Notes: generated from the sequence alone by a model not told the origin. A stretch of DNA of 64,000 nt from Heterocephalus glaber (GCF_000247695.1 NW_004624784.1:13690816-13754815); one strand, 5' to 3'; shown: positions 1-13,204, counted from the stretch's first letter. A program made the numbers and translations.

Positions 1-108
1 CCAAGATACATCATGTACAGGTACAAGCACCTAATGATAAATGTAAATGTATTGTATACCTAAAATGTACCAATAAAAGAATTTAAGCAAAAAAAGAAGA
101 AAAGAAAA
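1..108 (+). mobile_element. Probable 3' tail of an L1-type element, cut by window edge
   Basis: AATGTACCAATAAAAGAATTT resembles the ends of the copies at 51.0 and 63.0 kb, followed by an A-rich run. Confidence 0.3.
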
Positions 109-700
109 ATGAAGGAGGAGGAGGAAGATGGCAGCCTTGAGACATCAACCACCACTTACTTTCCTGGCTTTCTCATGAGCCCCTGGCCAAGGACCCAGAA
201 TGAAAAAGGCAGATTTAGTACCAGTTTCAGAAGACTCAGGGACTCCCAGCCTTCCCTAAGAAGCATTCTTTTTCAAAACTTTCTCTGCTTCAGAGAACTT
301 GCTAAAAATGAAAGAGGAAGTCAAGAAGGCAGAGTCCTGGCTGACAGGTGGGCTATAGGCCTGAGAGTAGGTGCATTCCCATTGGTGCTCCTTGTACCTC
401 GGGTTTCCTAGATATATTCCAAAGCAGATCTGGCTCTGAGACTGGGCTCCCGGAGTTCAGAGAAACTGAGAAACCGTGGGAGGAACACTGTCCTACCTCC
501 TCACCTCAGGGCAGCTTACACCCACCTCTCTGGTAATGCCTCTGCTCAGACTCCTCTCTTAATTATAGAGAAGAGGTATCAGGCCATTGTTAAGCAGCCC
601 AAGGAAGAGACATTGAAATTTAACCCTTTGCTTACTCTACAGGGAAGCTAGATAGATTGCATGGGCTGGACAGAGCGAGTGTCTCTGAAGATCACTTTAA
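109..700. other. Intergenic, no feature seen
   Basis: Two open frames of 60-100 codons have no recognisable motifs and are read as chance. Confidence 0.4.
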
Positions 701-703
701 ATA

Positions 704-789
704 GGGCCGGGGATTTAGCTCAGTGATTCCGGCACCTGCCTCGCAAGCACAAGGTCCCGAGTTCGATCCCCGGTACCAAAAAAAAAAAA
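704..789 (+). mobile_element. ID SINE
   Basis: Full-length, near-consensus, A-tail. Perfect 13-bp target duplication ATCACTTTAAATA (691-703, 790-802). Confidence 0.9.
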
Positions 790-937
790 ATCACTTTAAA
801 TAATCTCCCAGAGGATAAAGAGATCTTGTTTATGAAATAAATAAAATAAAATTTCATAATCAAATAAGAGGATAACAATAGTTATTACACGGTGCATCAT
901 TATCATCAAAGTACTTAGAGTATAAGACATAAACCAT

Positions 938-1018
938 GGCCAGAGATTTAGCTCAGTGGCACCAAGTCTGCCTTGCAAGTGCAAGGTCCTGAGTTTGGAC
1001 CCCAGTACCAAAAAAAAA
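938..1018 (+). mobile_element. ID SINE
   Basis: Full-length diverged copy with short A-tail. Confidence 0.85.
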
Positions 1019-1019
1019 G

Positions 1020-1880
1020 AGAAGCACAGAAGAAGGGTCTTTAAGCCAGCCTCAGGAGCCTTCCCAGAAGCGTAAACATCCAAAGTAATTGATTAGGAAC
1101 TATGGGGTCTGAAGTGTGAATCACAGCCCTATATTATTAATTCATTTAACAAGCAAGTTTTGAGCACAATGACATATCGGGCATTTTCGTAGCAACAAGA
1201 AATACAACAGTAAATAAAGGAATATGGGGTGGTCAGTGAAGCCCTCTCTGATTAGATTATTGGAGGGTGAACATTCCTCTGCCTAGAAAGGGGGAAGGCA
1301 AGGGCTAAAGAAAAAAAGACAATGGAGACTTGCATAATCTCAAGTATATGGGGGGCTGGGAGGTCAGTGCCTCAGAGTGGGCAAAGACAGACACTCTGAG
1401 CTAGCCATTATTTATTGGGTACACACAATAATTGGAGGAAGTATCAGGTGATGTAGGGGGCAGAGATAATCCCATGTAGATGTGGATCTTATGCTGATGG
1501 GGATCTTAGGTCATGAGACCTTATGTTGATGAAGGTGGTAAGGAGAATATTCTTAAACAATAGTAGGTAGGCCAAGATAGCAGGCTAATAAAGAAGCTGT
1601 CCTTCCCTCAGGTGAAACCTTTCTGGGTTTTTTTTTATTACTACTCAGTTCTCAAAGAACCAGGATGTCTTCAGCTGATGTACAGTTCCCCTTGAGTATC
1701 ACAGTATCATGGACAATTGATGCCTCAACTTTTGACCGGAGGCAAAATGGAGTTATGTTTCCACATGCCATAGCCAGCTCACAGGCAAGGTGACATTGGG
1801 CCTTAGACAGCTATAGTCATACTTTAATTATGAAATCATTTTTCCCCAAAATTTATGTAAAATGACTCTCAACATTAGAT
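1020..1880. other. Intergenic, no feature seen
   Basis: Unique-looking AT-rich sequence before the solo LTR. Confidence 0.4.
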
Positions 1881-1884
1881 GATA

Positions 1885-2348
1885 TGTGGGACTGCATAAC
1901 TCTGTAATCATAAAACTCCCCTAGCCCCAACTGTGACTGAATGTGAGTAAATAGATAAAGATGTTTGTTAGTTCCAGGACACTAGATAAGATCTGTATCA
2001 GCCATAAGGTCCCAAAGTAAATTACTCAACTCTGTTCGAAACTGATGTTCTGGACACCGCTACCTATAGAACAATCTACAAACATCTGCTGACCATCAGT
2101 ACATGTCAGCTGACCACTAACCTTTGTTCCTTGTCTGTAAATTTCACCTGTTAACTACCTCTGCAACCCCCTATAAAAAGAGCCTCGGACTCTGGGCTAG
2201 TCGCCTCTCTAAGCTACTTTGCTTTGGGAGTGCCGTCTGGCCAGACTAAGGTCTGTTTTACTTTCCAACTTGTCCAGTGTGTTCCTTCCCGGGTGTTCTT
2301 CGCTGCAGTCAGCTCCTCGGAGCGTTTGGTAAGGCTCTCGGTCTTACA
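1885..2348 (+). mobile_element. Solo LTR of a gammaretrovirus-like endogenous retrovirus
   Basis: 464 bp starting TGTGGGAC and ending GTCTTACA (imperfect inverted ends), flanked on both sides by the 4-bp duplication GATA (1881-1884, 2349-2352). Contains TATAAA at 2172 and a GC-richer R/U5-like part. No internal viral sequence adjoins, so it is a recombination remnant without coding capacity. Confidence 0.75.
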
Positions 2349-2599
2349 GATACTTAAGAAAAATCTGGATGAAGTGAGGAGGAAGAGTATTCCAGGCAGA
2401 AGGAGGAAGCCCTGAAGGCCTGAAGTAGGAGCATGCTTACAGTGTTTGAAGAAAAGCCAGGAGGCCTCTGAGGCTGAAGCAGAGTAAAAGGGCAGTGACT
2501 AGAAAATGAGAACAGAAGACAAGGAAAACCAGACCACACACGGCCTTGTGAGCCTCATAAAGAATTTTGTCTTTATCCAGTGCAGCCATTAAAAGGTCA

Positions 2600-3640
2600 T
2601 GAAAGGCAACCCACAGAGTGGTGGAAATATTTACAAATCACATTTCTGCTAAAGAATTACTATCCAGACAATATAAAGAATTACAACTCAACAAAAACAA
2701 TAAACCCAATTGAAAAATGGTCAAAGGACATGAATAGAGATTTCTCCAAAGGAGATACAAAATGGCAAAAAACACAGAAAAAGAGTTCAACACTATTAAT
2801 CACTAGGGAAATATAAACCAAAATCACAAAGATTGCACCCATTAGAATGTTTATTATAAAAAAAATAAAAATAAAAAACAGCCAGTAATGGGCCGGGGAT
2901 TTAGCTCAGTGGTTTCGCCACCTGCTGCGCAAGCGCAAGGACCCGCGTTCAATCCCCGGTACCAAAAAACAAAAACAAAAACAGTCAGTAACTATTGGTA
3001 AGAATGGGAGGAAATTGGACTCTGTGCGCTGCTAGGAGGAAGGTAAAATTAGTGTGGCTTCTATAGAAGCAGTTTATAGTTTGTCAAAAAATTAAACATA
3101 AAATTACCATACAACATAGAAATTCTGCTTCTCAATATATGCACACAAGAATTGAAAGCAAAAGCTCAGATTTTTTTTTGTACATCCATGTTCATAGCAG
3201 CATTAATCACAAGAGCCAAAAGGTGGAAACAACTCAAATATCCATCAAAGTATGAATTATTAATAAACAAAATGTGGCATACACAGACATATTAATATGT
3301 TCAGCCTTAAAAAGGAATGAAATTTGACCCATGTTTCAACATGGATAAACCTTGAAAACATTATGCCAAGTGAAATAAGTTAGTCACAAAAAGACAGAAC
3401 CTGTAAGTCTGATTCTACTTAAGCAGGGGACCAAGAATAGTCAAATTCATCGAGAGAGAAAGTAGGATGGGGCTGCCTGGGGCTGGGGGAAAGGGAAAGA
3501 GAAAAGAGTTAAGTGTGTAACAGGTGTAGAGTTTCAGTTTGGAAATATGAAAAAGTTCTGGAGAAGTATAGTAATAATGGTTGCACAACATCAAGACAAA
3601 GTGAAATCATCAAGCTTGTGTATAAAATGATGGCTTTCAC
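2600..3640 (+). mobile_element. Old L1 fragment: ORF2 end and 3' UTR
   Basis: The conceptual translation at 2640-2815 holds the L1 ORF2 pattern NPIEKWSKDMNRDFSKGD. The following part (CATAGCAGCATTAATCACAA, CCAAGTGAAATAAGTTAGTC) is typical of the L1M 3' end. Split by an ID SINE at 2890-2981. Confidence 0.75.
2890..2981 (+). mobile_element. ID SINE
   Basis: Full-length inside L1; flanks CAGCCAGTAA / CAGTCAGTAA. Confidence 0.88.
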
Positions 3641-3644
3641 TGGT

Positions 3645-5906
3645 ATGTGGGTCTCAGTCCCTGTCTCTTCAGCTATTCCGTAAGGCTAATGAAACTTTCA
3701 TCACAGAGTGCTTCTAAAGATTGAAGAAAATAAATCAATCACTCAACAGCATACAACATGACCTATTCTTGCAAATATTTTTGTGTCAGATTCTGAAGAC
3801 ATATACAGGTAGGCAATGGAAGGCAGACACTTGAGAGGTCCTCCAGGCAGGAGACAGAATGGGTGCAAAGCCCAGGAGGGAAGAGAAAGCAAAGACTTTC
3901 TGGCCAAAGAAAAATCAAATGTGGGTGGAGAGAAAACAAAACAAAGGAGAGTGAAAGACCAAGGTGAATGAGATGAGGCTGGAGATCTAATCTGGTTAGA
4001 TTTTACGAGGCCTCTGATAAGGGTTAAGGGTTTATCCTAAAGGGAGTGAGGAGATCCTGAAAATGTTTATGCGAAAAGTGTCAGATCTGTCAAGGTCACC
4101 AAATGCAGTGATCAGAAGGTCATTGAATGTGGTAGTGAGAGAAGAGCAAGGTGAGGCAAGAGGCTGCTTCCAAGAACAGCAGCCCAGCTGGCAGGGTGGG
4201 ACTGGACCTGAACTGAAACAGGGAAGCTGAGGAACTGCAAGACATTTGGGAGATAGAATGGAGGGGGATTGGCATGGCAGAAGTGGGAGTGAGGGAGAAC
4301 AAATACTGAAGGCTCATTCTCCAGTTTCTGGCAAAGGTACCTGGGTGGGAGGTGGCTGCCTTTCTCTGAAACAGAGAAGCTGAGGAATTGGTACTTTTGA
4401 GGTCCCCATGGAGCCAAGCAGAGATGTTCAAACAAGGTTTACGGGAGGCCATTGTTTCGCACTAGCCTCCTGCCTAGGCGCCCGCAGACCAGACCAAACC
4501 ACCACAGAGTCACTCCTGCAGGGTGCTGTGTAATCAGACTCAACTCTAAAACGGGCCAGGTTTAAAGACAACAGGAGATTCAGAACAACCAATCAAAAGA
4601 GATGCAGTCGATGGAGCCACACAGAAGAAGTCAGCTCTGTTCTAACCCTATCAAGAAAATACTGCAGGGATTTCCAATTTGCTTTGGGTTCTGTGTTTAC
4701 TTTCTTCAGCTCTTTCTGCCTGTAAAGTTGATCTCCTCTCCTTCATATGTGAAAGCTAAAAAAAAGTTGACTTCAGTGTAGAATTTTGATCACCAAAGAT
4801 TGGCAAAGGCTGGGGCTGGGGGTTGGAAGGATAAAGGAAGGCCGGTTTGGATTAGAGTGCCCTGTACACAGACATTGAAAAGTCACTCTGAAACCCATTA
4901 ATATGTATATTAATTAATTAATACATGTTAATCTAAAATAAAGTTAAAACACTCCTATCTTATCAAATGCCAGATTCTAGAATTTCAAAAGCCTTCAAAC
5001 AAAAAGGTCCTCAAACTAAATTTGTTATCATTTTGTCTTTTGAGAGTGCTCAACAGGAGGTGTGGCTCTGGGTGCTGAAGACAGCAGTGGACTGGAGATG
5101 CCAGCCTGAGGTCTTGCCCTTCTAGAAGGTAATTGTGGAAATGAGCAGGGTGGGAAAGGCAAAGTCCTAGGACACAATCTAGAGGCCACTGACTTTTTAA
5201 AGGTTAAGGAGAGGGACATCTCAAAAGAGTGAATACTTGCGTCCAGGATAAAAGGAGGAGGAGGAAAATTACTCAACAAGAGAGCAAGATCTTGGAAGCC
5301 AGGGGTAAGGGTGTTTCAAAAAGCTAACAAATGCACAAAATGTCCACTGCTGCTGAGATTCAAGTCAAATGAGCATTGAAGTGTCCAGGAGATTTTGAAA
5401 CTGGTGACCTTGCCAAAAGCAGTTTCCCCAGAAAAGCCAGAAGCCAGGCCATCACATGGGAGATTGAGGGTACTGGTTGCTGAAGAAAGAATTCCTTCTT
5501 CCAAGGATGGACCTTATAAAGCAGAGCAGTTGGGAGGCAGTTGGAAGGGGGTGTGGGTAGGAAGAGTTTTATTTGTCTAGTTGGGGTTTATTTGTTGGTT
5601 TTAGGAAGGGAATGATTTTCACATGTTAACATGCTGCTAGGGATGATCCAAGAGACAGAAGAAAGTGTGCCTCTTCCACTGTCAACAAGAGATGAAGAAT
5701 GTTCTAGTTGCTTAGGACCATTCTGGCTCACTCTTGTTATTCCATTATAATGTCTCTTTCACAGTCCAGTGTCACAGTTTGGAAGAGAATTCATGTGCTC
5801 GGTGGAAATAAAGGGGAACCTTGGGATGGCCACAGATACCACTAACTTTGAAGACAAAAGGATTGGGATAGAAAGTTGAAGGTTTTTGTTGTTTTTGGTG
5901 TGCGTG

Positions 5907-5947
<41 letters not shown>

Positions 5948-6885
5948 ACAGAGGTTTGTTTGTTTGTTTTTTCCCTCTTCCACAAGGGAGTTCTCATCTA
6001 ATTGCTCCTGCTCTGATTATAAATGGGGAAGAAAAGTCACTGACTCACAGTGAGGGAAGGAGATAAGGGAACAGAAGTCTTGAGGAGAGAGTTCCGGCAC
6101 AGCCGTTGACAAGGAGAGAGGAAACTGACCAAAGTCTACAACTTGGTGAACAAGAAGCATGACTAAGGTTCCATAGCTATGATGCAGTCCAAGTCAAAGC
6201 CAGGCCAGACTGACTTGCAAGTCAACTCCAGATCAACTCTGCTCTTCCCACACCACCAGCCTCCTCATTAGAATTTACCAATGAGTCTGCAGTCAGTCTT
6301 TCCTGGTAACTGCAGGCCACTATTCGACCAGCCAGGCCCCCTTCCCTCCCTGCCACTACCACCAACCCTAATTAGGAAGATTTTGAAGCAAAAGTAAGTG
6401 CAATAAATGTTATACATTCTTATCTCTACATCTCTTCCAAAAGAAAAGGTTTGATCAAAAAAACTGGGAAACCTTATCTAAAGTGGATTTTAGACCTTGC
6501 CAAAATCCCATCGGTTTTTTTCTTTCCTCTTCCTCTTTTTTTTTTTAAATAGTTTTGAGCAACTACCTGGTGTCAGGCACTATCTTCAAGAATTCAGTGG
6601 TGAAAAAAATGATAAGATTGTAGCCTCAAGAAACTTTCAAACTAACAAAAATCCAGGTGATGTGCATAATGAAGTACTTACCAGGTAGTAACAGCACAAG
6701 AAGGATGAACTGACAGCAAAGGCTTCACTGAAGAGTTTAAATTCATATGAATCCTGAAAAATGAAGAGCAAGCACTTGTGTCAAATCGTGGAGTCAAGGA
6801 CAAGCAGCAAGGCCAGTGCAGAAACTCTGGGTCACGTGCTAGAGCCTGGGACGGCAATAAATGCCAGCTATTAAACAACTTCTTT
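3645..6885. other. Intergenic, mostly unresolved old repeat
   Basis: Pieces at 2380-2600, 3790-4130 and 5050-5560 share wording (TTCCAGGCAGAAGG; AAAGCAGTTTCCCCAGAAAAG) typical of an old mammal-wide repeat that I cannot name. No gene. Confidence 0.35.
5905..5946. repeat. (TG)n microsatellite
   Basis: Perfect TG run. Confidence 0.95.
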
Positions 6886-6889
6886 TTAA

Positions 6890-6985
6890 TCTTTTTCTCC
6901 CCTTGCCCAGAATTAGAGATGGAACCCAAACCCTAGCACAGGCCAATCTGGTGCCCTACCACTGAGCTACACCCCCCAGCCCATC
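6890..6985 (-). mobile_element. Old ID-like SINE
   Basis: Diverged antisense copy ending CACTGAGCTACACCCCCCAG. Confidence 0.6.
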
Positions 6986-6989
6986 TTAG

Positions 6990-8340
6990 TATCTTTACAT
7001 CTCACACCAACCCTAGAAAGTACTTTACTAATATCTCCATTTCACAGGTGAGGAAAATGAGATAAGAACATTTAGTAACTTGCCCAAGATCACATAGCCA
7101 CAAAGGAGTACAGCTTGGCTTTAGTTCTGAACTCTACAGGCCTTCTTCTACAAAATAAGCCTAAGATGTAAAAAGCAGAACACCAACTCCGGGGATTTAA
7201 GGTGAGAGTCTTTTATCTCTATTGTTTTCAAGGGTTTTTCATGAAATTCTAATCAGTTCAGGGAAAGTCTTACAAGTGATGGAAATTTAAAATAAGAGCA
7301 TTGTCAGTAACGCTGAAGAGATTTTACTTTTCTTCTAATAGGCATTATTACGGAATTTTACACACATAAAGGATTTAAGCATAGGTGAGCAAAAGTGGTT
7401 GCTGGAAGCACTCCCTGAATCAGAACAGAAAGGGGGGTGGAGGAGAAGCTGTTGGTTAATTAAAAGACAATCTCCACATGAGCTGAACTGTGCCAGGCAG
7501 AACAGAAAAAAAATCTCAAACTTTTTCAACACCATCCAGCATCTTGCTACATAAACATCACTGAGACAGTACGCTTACCTTTGAAAACACACATCAGCGC
7601 TTGGAGGAACGCTGAACGTGCCATTAGCCACTCACAGACTACCTGCAAGTAGGAGCTGACTGAAGCACGCAGCAAGATCTGACTTGCAGTCCTCATCAGC
7701 AGTTCTGTTTGCCCTGGTCTCACCTCAGCAGCCTTCGTCCAGCCCTTTTGATTTACTGGAAGTCTTCTTCCTGTTCTGTACGTTTTTCACAGCAGCCATC
7801 TGAGTGCTGCAAAGTGCGCTGCAGACACTCAGGGGGACAGCACATGAGCAGGTTGACTTCACAGGAAGGAGAGCTAGGGGGTCCGTAACTCAGGCACTAA
7901 GAAGGGAGGCTTATTCCCAGGGGTAAACATGGATAAGAAGAGAGCAAAGAATCAAGGAACACACTCTCAGAATTTCAGAAACTGGAGACCTGACCCCCCA
8001 ACATCCCCTGAATTGGCATCAGGACAAACACCACTCTTCACAGTATTAGTACGTATTGAATTAAAAAAAAAAAAAGATTTCATATTCAAGAGGAAATGCT
8101 GGGTCAAACAAAATGAAACAATTTTGTTTGGCTGGAAGCTAAGTACTTCTCATAGCCTTTAGTGTGCTAATGTGGAACCAGTTGTTTTTTTTTAACCCCT
8201 TACTTATTAAGCTTTCCAGAACTTTCTGATTACTGAAAAAACTTGGGACAAGACATCCCCAAGCATAGTCTGCAGACTCCCCAGGAAATGTCACTGGCCC
8301 TCAAGGAGATAACTACAAAAAGGGAGAGTATTTAAAGCTA
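6990..8340. other. Intergenic, MIR-like piece then unique sequence
   Basis: An antisense MIR-like piece lies at 6990-7125; the rest shows no gene. Confidence 0.4.
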
Positions 8341-8344
8341 TTAT

Positions 8345-8462
8345 AAGCCAGGCAGGGTGGCACATGCCTGTAATTCCAGCACTTGGGAGGCTGAGGCAGG
8401 AAGATCACAATGAATTCAAGGCCAGCCTGGGCCACAGAGTGAGACCCTGACTCAAAAAAAAT
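8345..8462 (+). mobile_element. B1 SINE
   Basis: 7SL-type text CATGCCTGTAATTCCAGCAC with GGCCAGCCTGGGCCACAGAG and A-tail. Confidence 0.85.
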
Positions 8463-8763
8463 TTTTTTAATGAAAATAAAGTTATTATAAATAATTTGAC
8501 CATGCAAGAGCATCCAAAGCCATGATCAGAGGACTCACGGGACAGGGCGAGGAAGAGCGTGGGTGTCACAGATTGCCTGGCAGGAGTCACTAGTCTTGCC
8601 CTAGCCATGGACCTTGGCAACACATGTCAGTGTAATGTGGACTGGGAAAAAATGCAGTCCTAGGCTTGACTTTCCTGAACCCTGGTTTAGGAAACACAGA
8701 TGACCCCAATCTTCATGAGGATGTTGCCGCTCAGAGAGATAAAGTGACTTGTTCAAGGTTGCA

Positions 8764-8843
8764 GGGCTGGGGATTTTTAGCTCAGAGGCACAGCCCTTGT
8801 CTGGCAAGCGTGAGGTCCTGAGTTCGATCCCTGGTACCAAAAA
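8764..8843 (+). mobile_element. ID SINE
   Basis: Perfect target duplication CAAGGTTGCAG at both ends. Confidence 0.88.
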
Positions 8844-8859
8844 GCAGACAAGGTTGCAG

Positions 8860-9790
8860 TGTCAGTAACTAAATGTTGCCAGTTGGGAAGCACATAGGAA
8901 ATTAAAAATCAGGAAATAATGTCACTAAAAATGATTTCATGATGGTGATTCTGATTTTAAATGTTATCCAGCTAGCCGGGCTCCGCACAGCCCCTCCCAG
9001 GATCCTTCCAAAGATATAAAATGAAAACTGAAGTCAAATAGACAAGGCTAATATACCAAAATCTGGTAAGACTCCTTGGGGAAATGGATTGATGAAATGT
9101 AATCCTGAAATAGTACATACCTAAAAAAAAGAGCCCATTTGTTGCTCCCGCTTCTTACCTGGCACCGACCCAGACCTGGGAGTAATCAGCTAACGAATGC
9201 CTCGAGCTGGACTGGTCTGACACAGTGTGTGGGGACAGTGGCGAGTGACAGCACCGAGCCCATCCACAGGCCCCTAGCTCCAGCCAGTTGTTGCCACAAG
9301 AAAGTCATCCCTAGTATTTTCACATCTGTCGGTTTTGTTTACTTTTTAGTATATTATTTTTTTATTTTAAATTAAATTTTCAATTTTGAGATGTGACTGT
9401 GTATGCAGCTATATGAAATAATTTGGAGAGGTCCCCAGTACCCTTTACCCAGTGTCCCTGGTGGCAACATCTTGAAAAGCTCTAGTGTGATATCATCCAA
9501 CCAGATGTTCACACTGACGTAAAACAACATTTCCATCACCACAAAGATCCTGTCACATATTTTTTAAAAGAAAAAGAAATTCTAGATTTTTACATGAAAT
9601 ACTTCATCCTGTAAATATTGGCAATGAATTTGCATGTTTTTAAAACTCTATAAATAGCCACTATCTAATGTCATTTACGTTGAGTTCCACATAGGCAAAA
9701 TGAATCTAAGGTAGTAAAAGACAGGGCAGTGGTTATCCTTGGGATGAGGACTAGTGGGGACAGACTGCTCCTGGGGTTCTGTAACCACTA
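8860..9790. other. Intergenic, no feature seen
   Basis: Unique-looking; 9360-9720 is AT-rich. Confidence 0.35.
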
Positions 9791-9795
9791 TTTCT

Positions 9796-9895
9796 TTTTT
9801 TCTTTCTTTTTTTTTTTTTTTGGTACCGGGGATCAAGCTCGGGTCCTTGTGCTTGCGCAGCAGGCAGCGAAACCACTGGGTTAAATCTCTGGCCC
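9796..9895 (-). mobile_element. ID SINE
   Basis: Antisense, long T-tract. Perfect 16-bp duplication TGTAACCACTATTTCT. Confidence 0.9.
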
Positions 9896-10069
9896 TGTAA
9901 CCACTATTTCTTGATCTTGGTGTATGTCACACAGGTATGTTCACTAGCTCAAAATGCATCTGATTGCACACTTGTTGTCACATACTCAAGTGTGTGAATG
10001 AAAACCTGACTGGAAATAGAAGAAGTCTTTACGGTAATGACTTTACAGGTTTTGTTTGTTTGTTTGTCT

Positions 10070-10151
10070 GTTTTTTTGGTACCAGGGATTGAACTCGGGA
10101 TCTTGCACTTGTGAGGCAGGTGGCAGAACCACTGAGCTAAATCCCTGGCCC
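10070..10151 (-). mobile_element. ID SINE
   Basis: Antisense full-length copy. Confidence 0.85.
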
Positions 10152-10576
10152 AATTTACATTTTAATAAAAGTATACAAGAACCAAGAGAATCCCAAACCA
10201 GGAAAGAGAAAGGACATTCTCACAAAATATTTGTAATAGTTCCCTGAAACAGTTATAGTCATTAAAAGTTTATTGGCTTCTAAAAAAAAATGCCAGGTCC
10301 CTTTTGACATCCAGCAGTGAATGTTTGCGAGGAAACTGCTCCAGTTAACAGAGGTGAGTACTGTGGGGATAACGGTGGAAGCATGCACTTTGCCTCAAAA
10401 TCCTTATTTCTTGACAAAACCAGAGTGAAGTGGTTTTGCCAAAATGTCACCACCATTTTAGTTTTTGTTTCGTTAGCTTCTTTGGTATTTTTACATGCAG
10501 AATTTGTGGGAATTTGTTTGTAACAGCCAAACAATTTAACCATAGTCCATAGTCGCTATTAGTAAGAAACCTCAAA

Positions 10577-10775
10577 CTGACAGGTATGGTAGTGCACACT
10601 TGTAATCCCAGCACTCTGGGAGGCTGAGGCAGGAGGATCAAAAGTTTGAGCCTAGCCTGGGTAACTTAGTGAGCCCTTTCTCAAAAAAAAAAAAATAATA
10701 ATAATAATAATAATAATAGACTAGGGATATAGCTTGATGGAAAGGCTCTGGGTTCAATTCCCAGTACAAAAAAGG
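10577..10775 (+). mobile_element. B1 + ID-like dimeric SINE (B1-dID type)
   Basis: B1 left part, (AAT)n linker, then a shortened ID-like right part (AGGGATATAGCTTGATGG ... TTCAATTCCCAGTACAAAA). Confidence 0.75.
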
Positions 10776-11277
10776 GGTGGGGACCCTGCCAGCCCTTTGT
10801 ATTTTAAGAGTCCATTGTTCTGATGAAAAGTACTTTACAGACTGGAAACCCCTATGGTTCTTAAAACCCAGTCTTTCTGAGAAAGCCTCAGAGACAACAG
10901 CCTCACAGCACTCTGCCAAGGTGCTGAGTGAGCTGAGGCTTCCAGCCCCACTGCCTCCCTCTACTTCCCTCCCTTGGAGGCCTGATGCCTGTAAGGGAGC
11001 AAGCAGGTTGGACTCGTCCTAGTCCTTCTGGCTCAGAGCACTCCTGGGTAGAAAGAGAGCAGCAGGGTATCCGAGAAAACAGTGGGGTGTAAGTTTTCTC
11101 AGGTGAGTCAAAGGCAAAGCCCTCCACCGGCTCGGTGGAAAGAGGGAGACCAAGTCAAGAGACTGAGTGGAGGGCCAAAAAACCAAAAACAAACAAACAA
11201 ACAAAAATCATCAGAATGATGATCCTGTGAAGTATATAAACCGTCTCTGAGGATCCTTTAAAAAATATCTTTAAAAA

Positions 11278-11318
11278 GGACAAGGACCCAAGGTCGATCC
11301 CCAGTACCAAAAAAAAAG
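11278..11318 (+). mobile_element. 5'-truncated ID SINE
   Basis: Only the 3' third and A-tail remain. Confidence 0.7.
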
Positions 11319-11427
11319 AATCTTAAAAGTTACTTTGTGCATAAGACAAAGGAAACTTCTAAAGTTTAAGATTTTTCAACTTATTGAGTTTGATATAAAA
11401 TTAACTGCCTTTTTTCTTTTCAGGGAT

Positions 11428-11556
11428 TTTTTTTTTTTTTTTTTTTTTTTGGAGGCACGGTCTCACTATGTAGTCCAGGCTGGCCTCATAAGGATCCTCC
11501 TGCTTCAGTTTCCCACATGCTGGGATTACAGGAATGCACCATCACGCCTGGCTTCT
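11428..11556 (-). mobile_element. B1 SINE
   Basis: Antisense, with T-tract and TCTCACTATGTAGTCCAGGC. Confidence 0.85.
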
Positions 11557-11712
11557 TTTCACAGATTAAGGCTTTTCATGAACGTCCCCCTATTTTCCAG
11601 GCTCCCTAAACCTTTTTTTTTTTTTTGCCAAACTAATTACTTGTTTGTATTCCCTTCCACGTATTTGCCCTAACTGTTTATCTGCTGTGTCCATATGATC
11701 AACCTGTATTTG

Positions 11713-11802
11713 GGGCCGGGGATTTAGCTCAGTGGTTCTGCCGCCTGCCTCGAAAGCGCAATGACCGAAGTTCGATCCCCGGTACCAAAAAAAAAAAAAA
11801 AA
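11713..11802 (+). mobile_element. ID SINE
   Basis: Near-consensus full-length copy with A-tail. Confidence 0.88.
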
Positions 11803-12639
11803 CTTGGTGTTCTGATCAAACTGTATTTGTCTTTCAAAGTAAACTCACATTCTGCGAAGCCTTCCCTGACTCCAGATTCAGAGTTAACCGTTCCCTTGTG
11901 ACGCTTTATGATAGGCCTGGCTGCGCTACACCTACACCTCGTTATTATTCACAAGTCAGCCCCCGCTCGTAGCTGAGTCCGTCCCATAAGGGCAGAAGCC
12001 AAGTCTTACACCTGAAAATGCTAGGCATACAGCGCACTAGCTAGGCTCAATAACACATTTGCTAAATGAGTGAATGGCTCCTGTGTAACCCAGACCTCCG
12101 CGACTCTAGCAGTGTGGAGCTCCCTCTGGTGGGCCTAAAGATGCTACAAGGAAAAGACCTAAAACTCAGTCCCGGCTCTGGCTTGGCTCAAGATAACTCT
12201 ACTGAACAAGTGCTTCCCACCTTCCTCTCTTCAGCCTAGAAACAACCGCTAAAGGAGCAGAGCAAAGAGAATCTATAACATATTATAATAGATTCTATCT
12301 GAGCAAGGGTAACAAGGTGAAATTAAACTATTACATTAATTAATAATTTTCAGAATGTGTCACCTACTTTTCATTCACTTATTCATTGTAAATTTAATTG
12401 TTGACTAAATGATCAAGGATGGTATACTGTTGAGATCTGAAACAGAATTTGGAACATCATTCATTCATTTATTTAAAAATACTGTTTTAATTGAACATGA
12501 AAACCGAGGCTGAATACTTAAAGGACGTCTGTTATGTGCCCAACACTGTGCTAAGAAAATATTCAAAGATGTCATGTTTGACTTCAAAGAGCTCACAGTC
12601 TGGATAATAGGACCTGCCACGTGTCTTTGTTGTTGCTTG

Positions 12640-12723
12640 TTTGGTTTTTGGTACCTGAGATCGAACACGGGACCTTGTGCTTTCGAGGCAGGCAGCGGAA
12701 CCACTGAGCTAAATCCCCGGCCC
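12640..12723 (-). mobile_element. ID SINE
   Basis: Antisense full-length copy inside a MIR-like piece. Confidence 0.85.
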
Positions 12724-12966
12724 ATGCCAAGGTCTTTGAAAAGCATTTGAATACATGATATCACTTAATTTTCACTACTCTTACAGATGGGGGAAATTAG
12801 CATGACACAGATGAAGTAATTTACCCAGCTACCCAGCTCACACTGGCTAGAAAATAAGCAGAAAAACTAGAGCTCAATCTGGGGGCTCATTCTCTATTTT
12901 GAATCCTCCTCATGAATTCACACAGAGCTCCACAAAATCAAAGGCATTTTTTAGCTTTTCACAATG

Positions 12967-13072
12967 AAAAATTCTAAACATATACAAATGTAGACAAAAA
13001 AATTCTAAACATATACAAAATGTAGACAAAATTCTAAACATATACAAATGTATACAAAATGTAAACAAAAAT
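12967..13072 (+). repeat. Three-unit tandem repeat (~31-36 bp unit)
   Basis: AATTCTAAACATATACAAA followed by TGTAGACAAAA recurs three times with small indels; adjacent and AT-rich. Confidence 0.85.
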
Positions 13073-13204
13073 GTAATTATTCCCAACCCTAATTACCATC
13101 AAGCCATGGTTAGCCTTTTTCATTTATGACTTCATCTACCCACCCAATATTATTTTGAAAATTGAAGATATCATATAATTTAGCACATAAACATAACTTT
13201 TGGA

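Noticed and set aside
1..700. MPZL2 or another gene upstream of CD3E
   Set aside because: No exon-like segment with splice sites was found; the neighbour is expected outside the window.
12967..13072. Three spaced similar units, as possible CRISPR-like array
   Set aside because: Adjacent AT-rich tandem units in a mammalian genome without distinct spacers.
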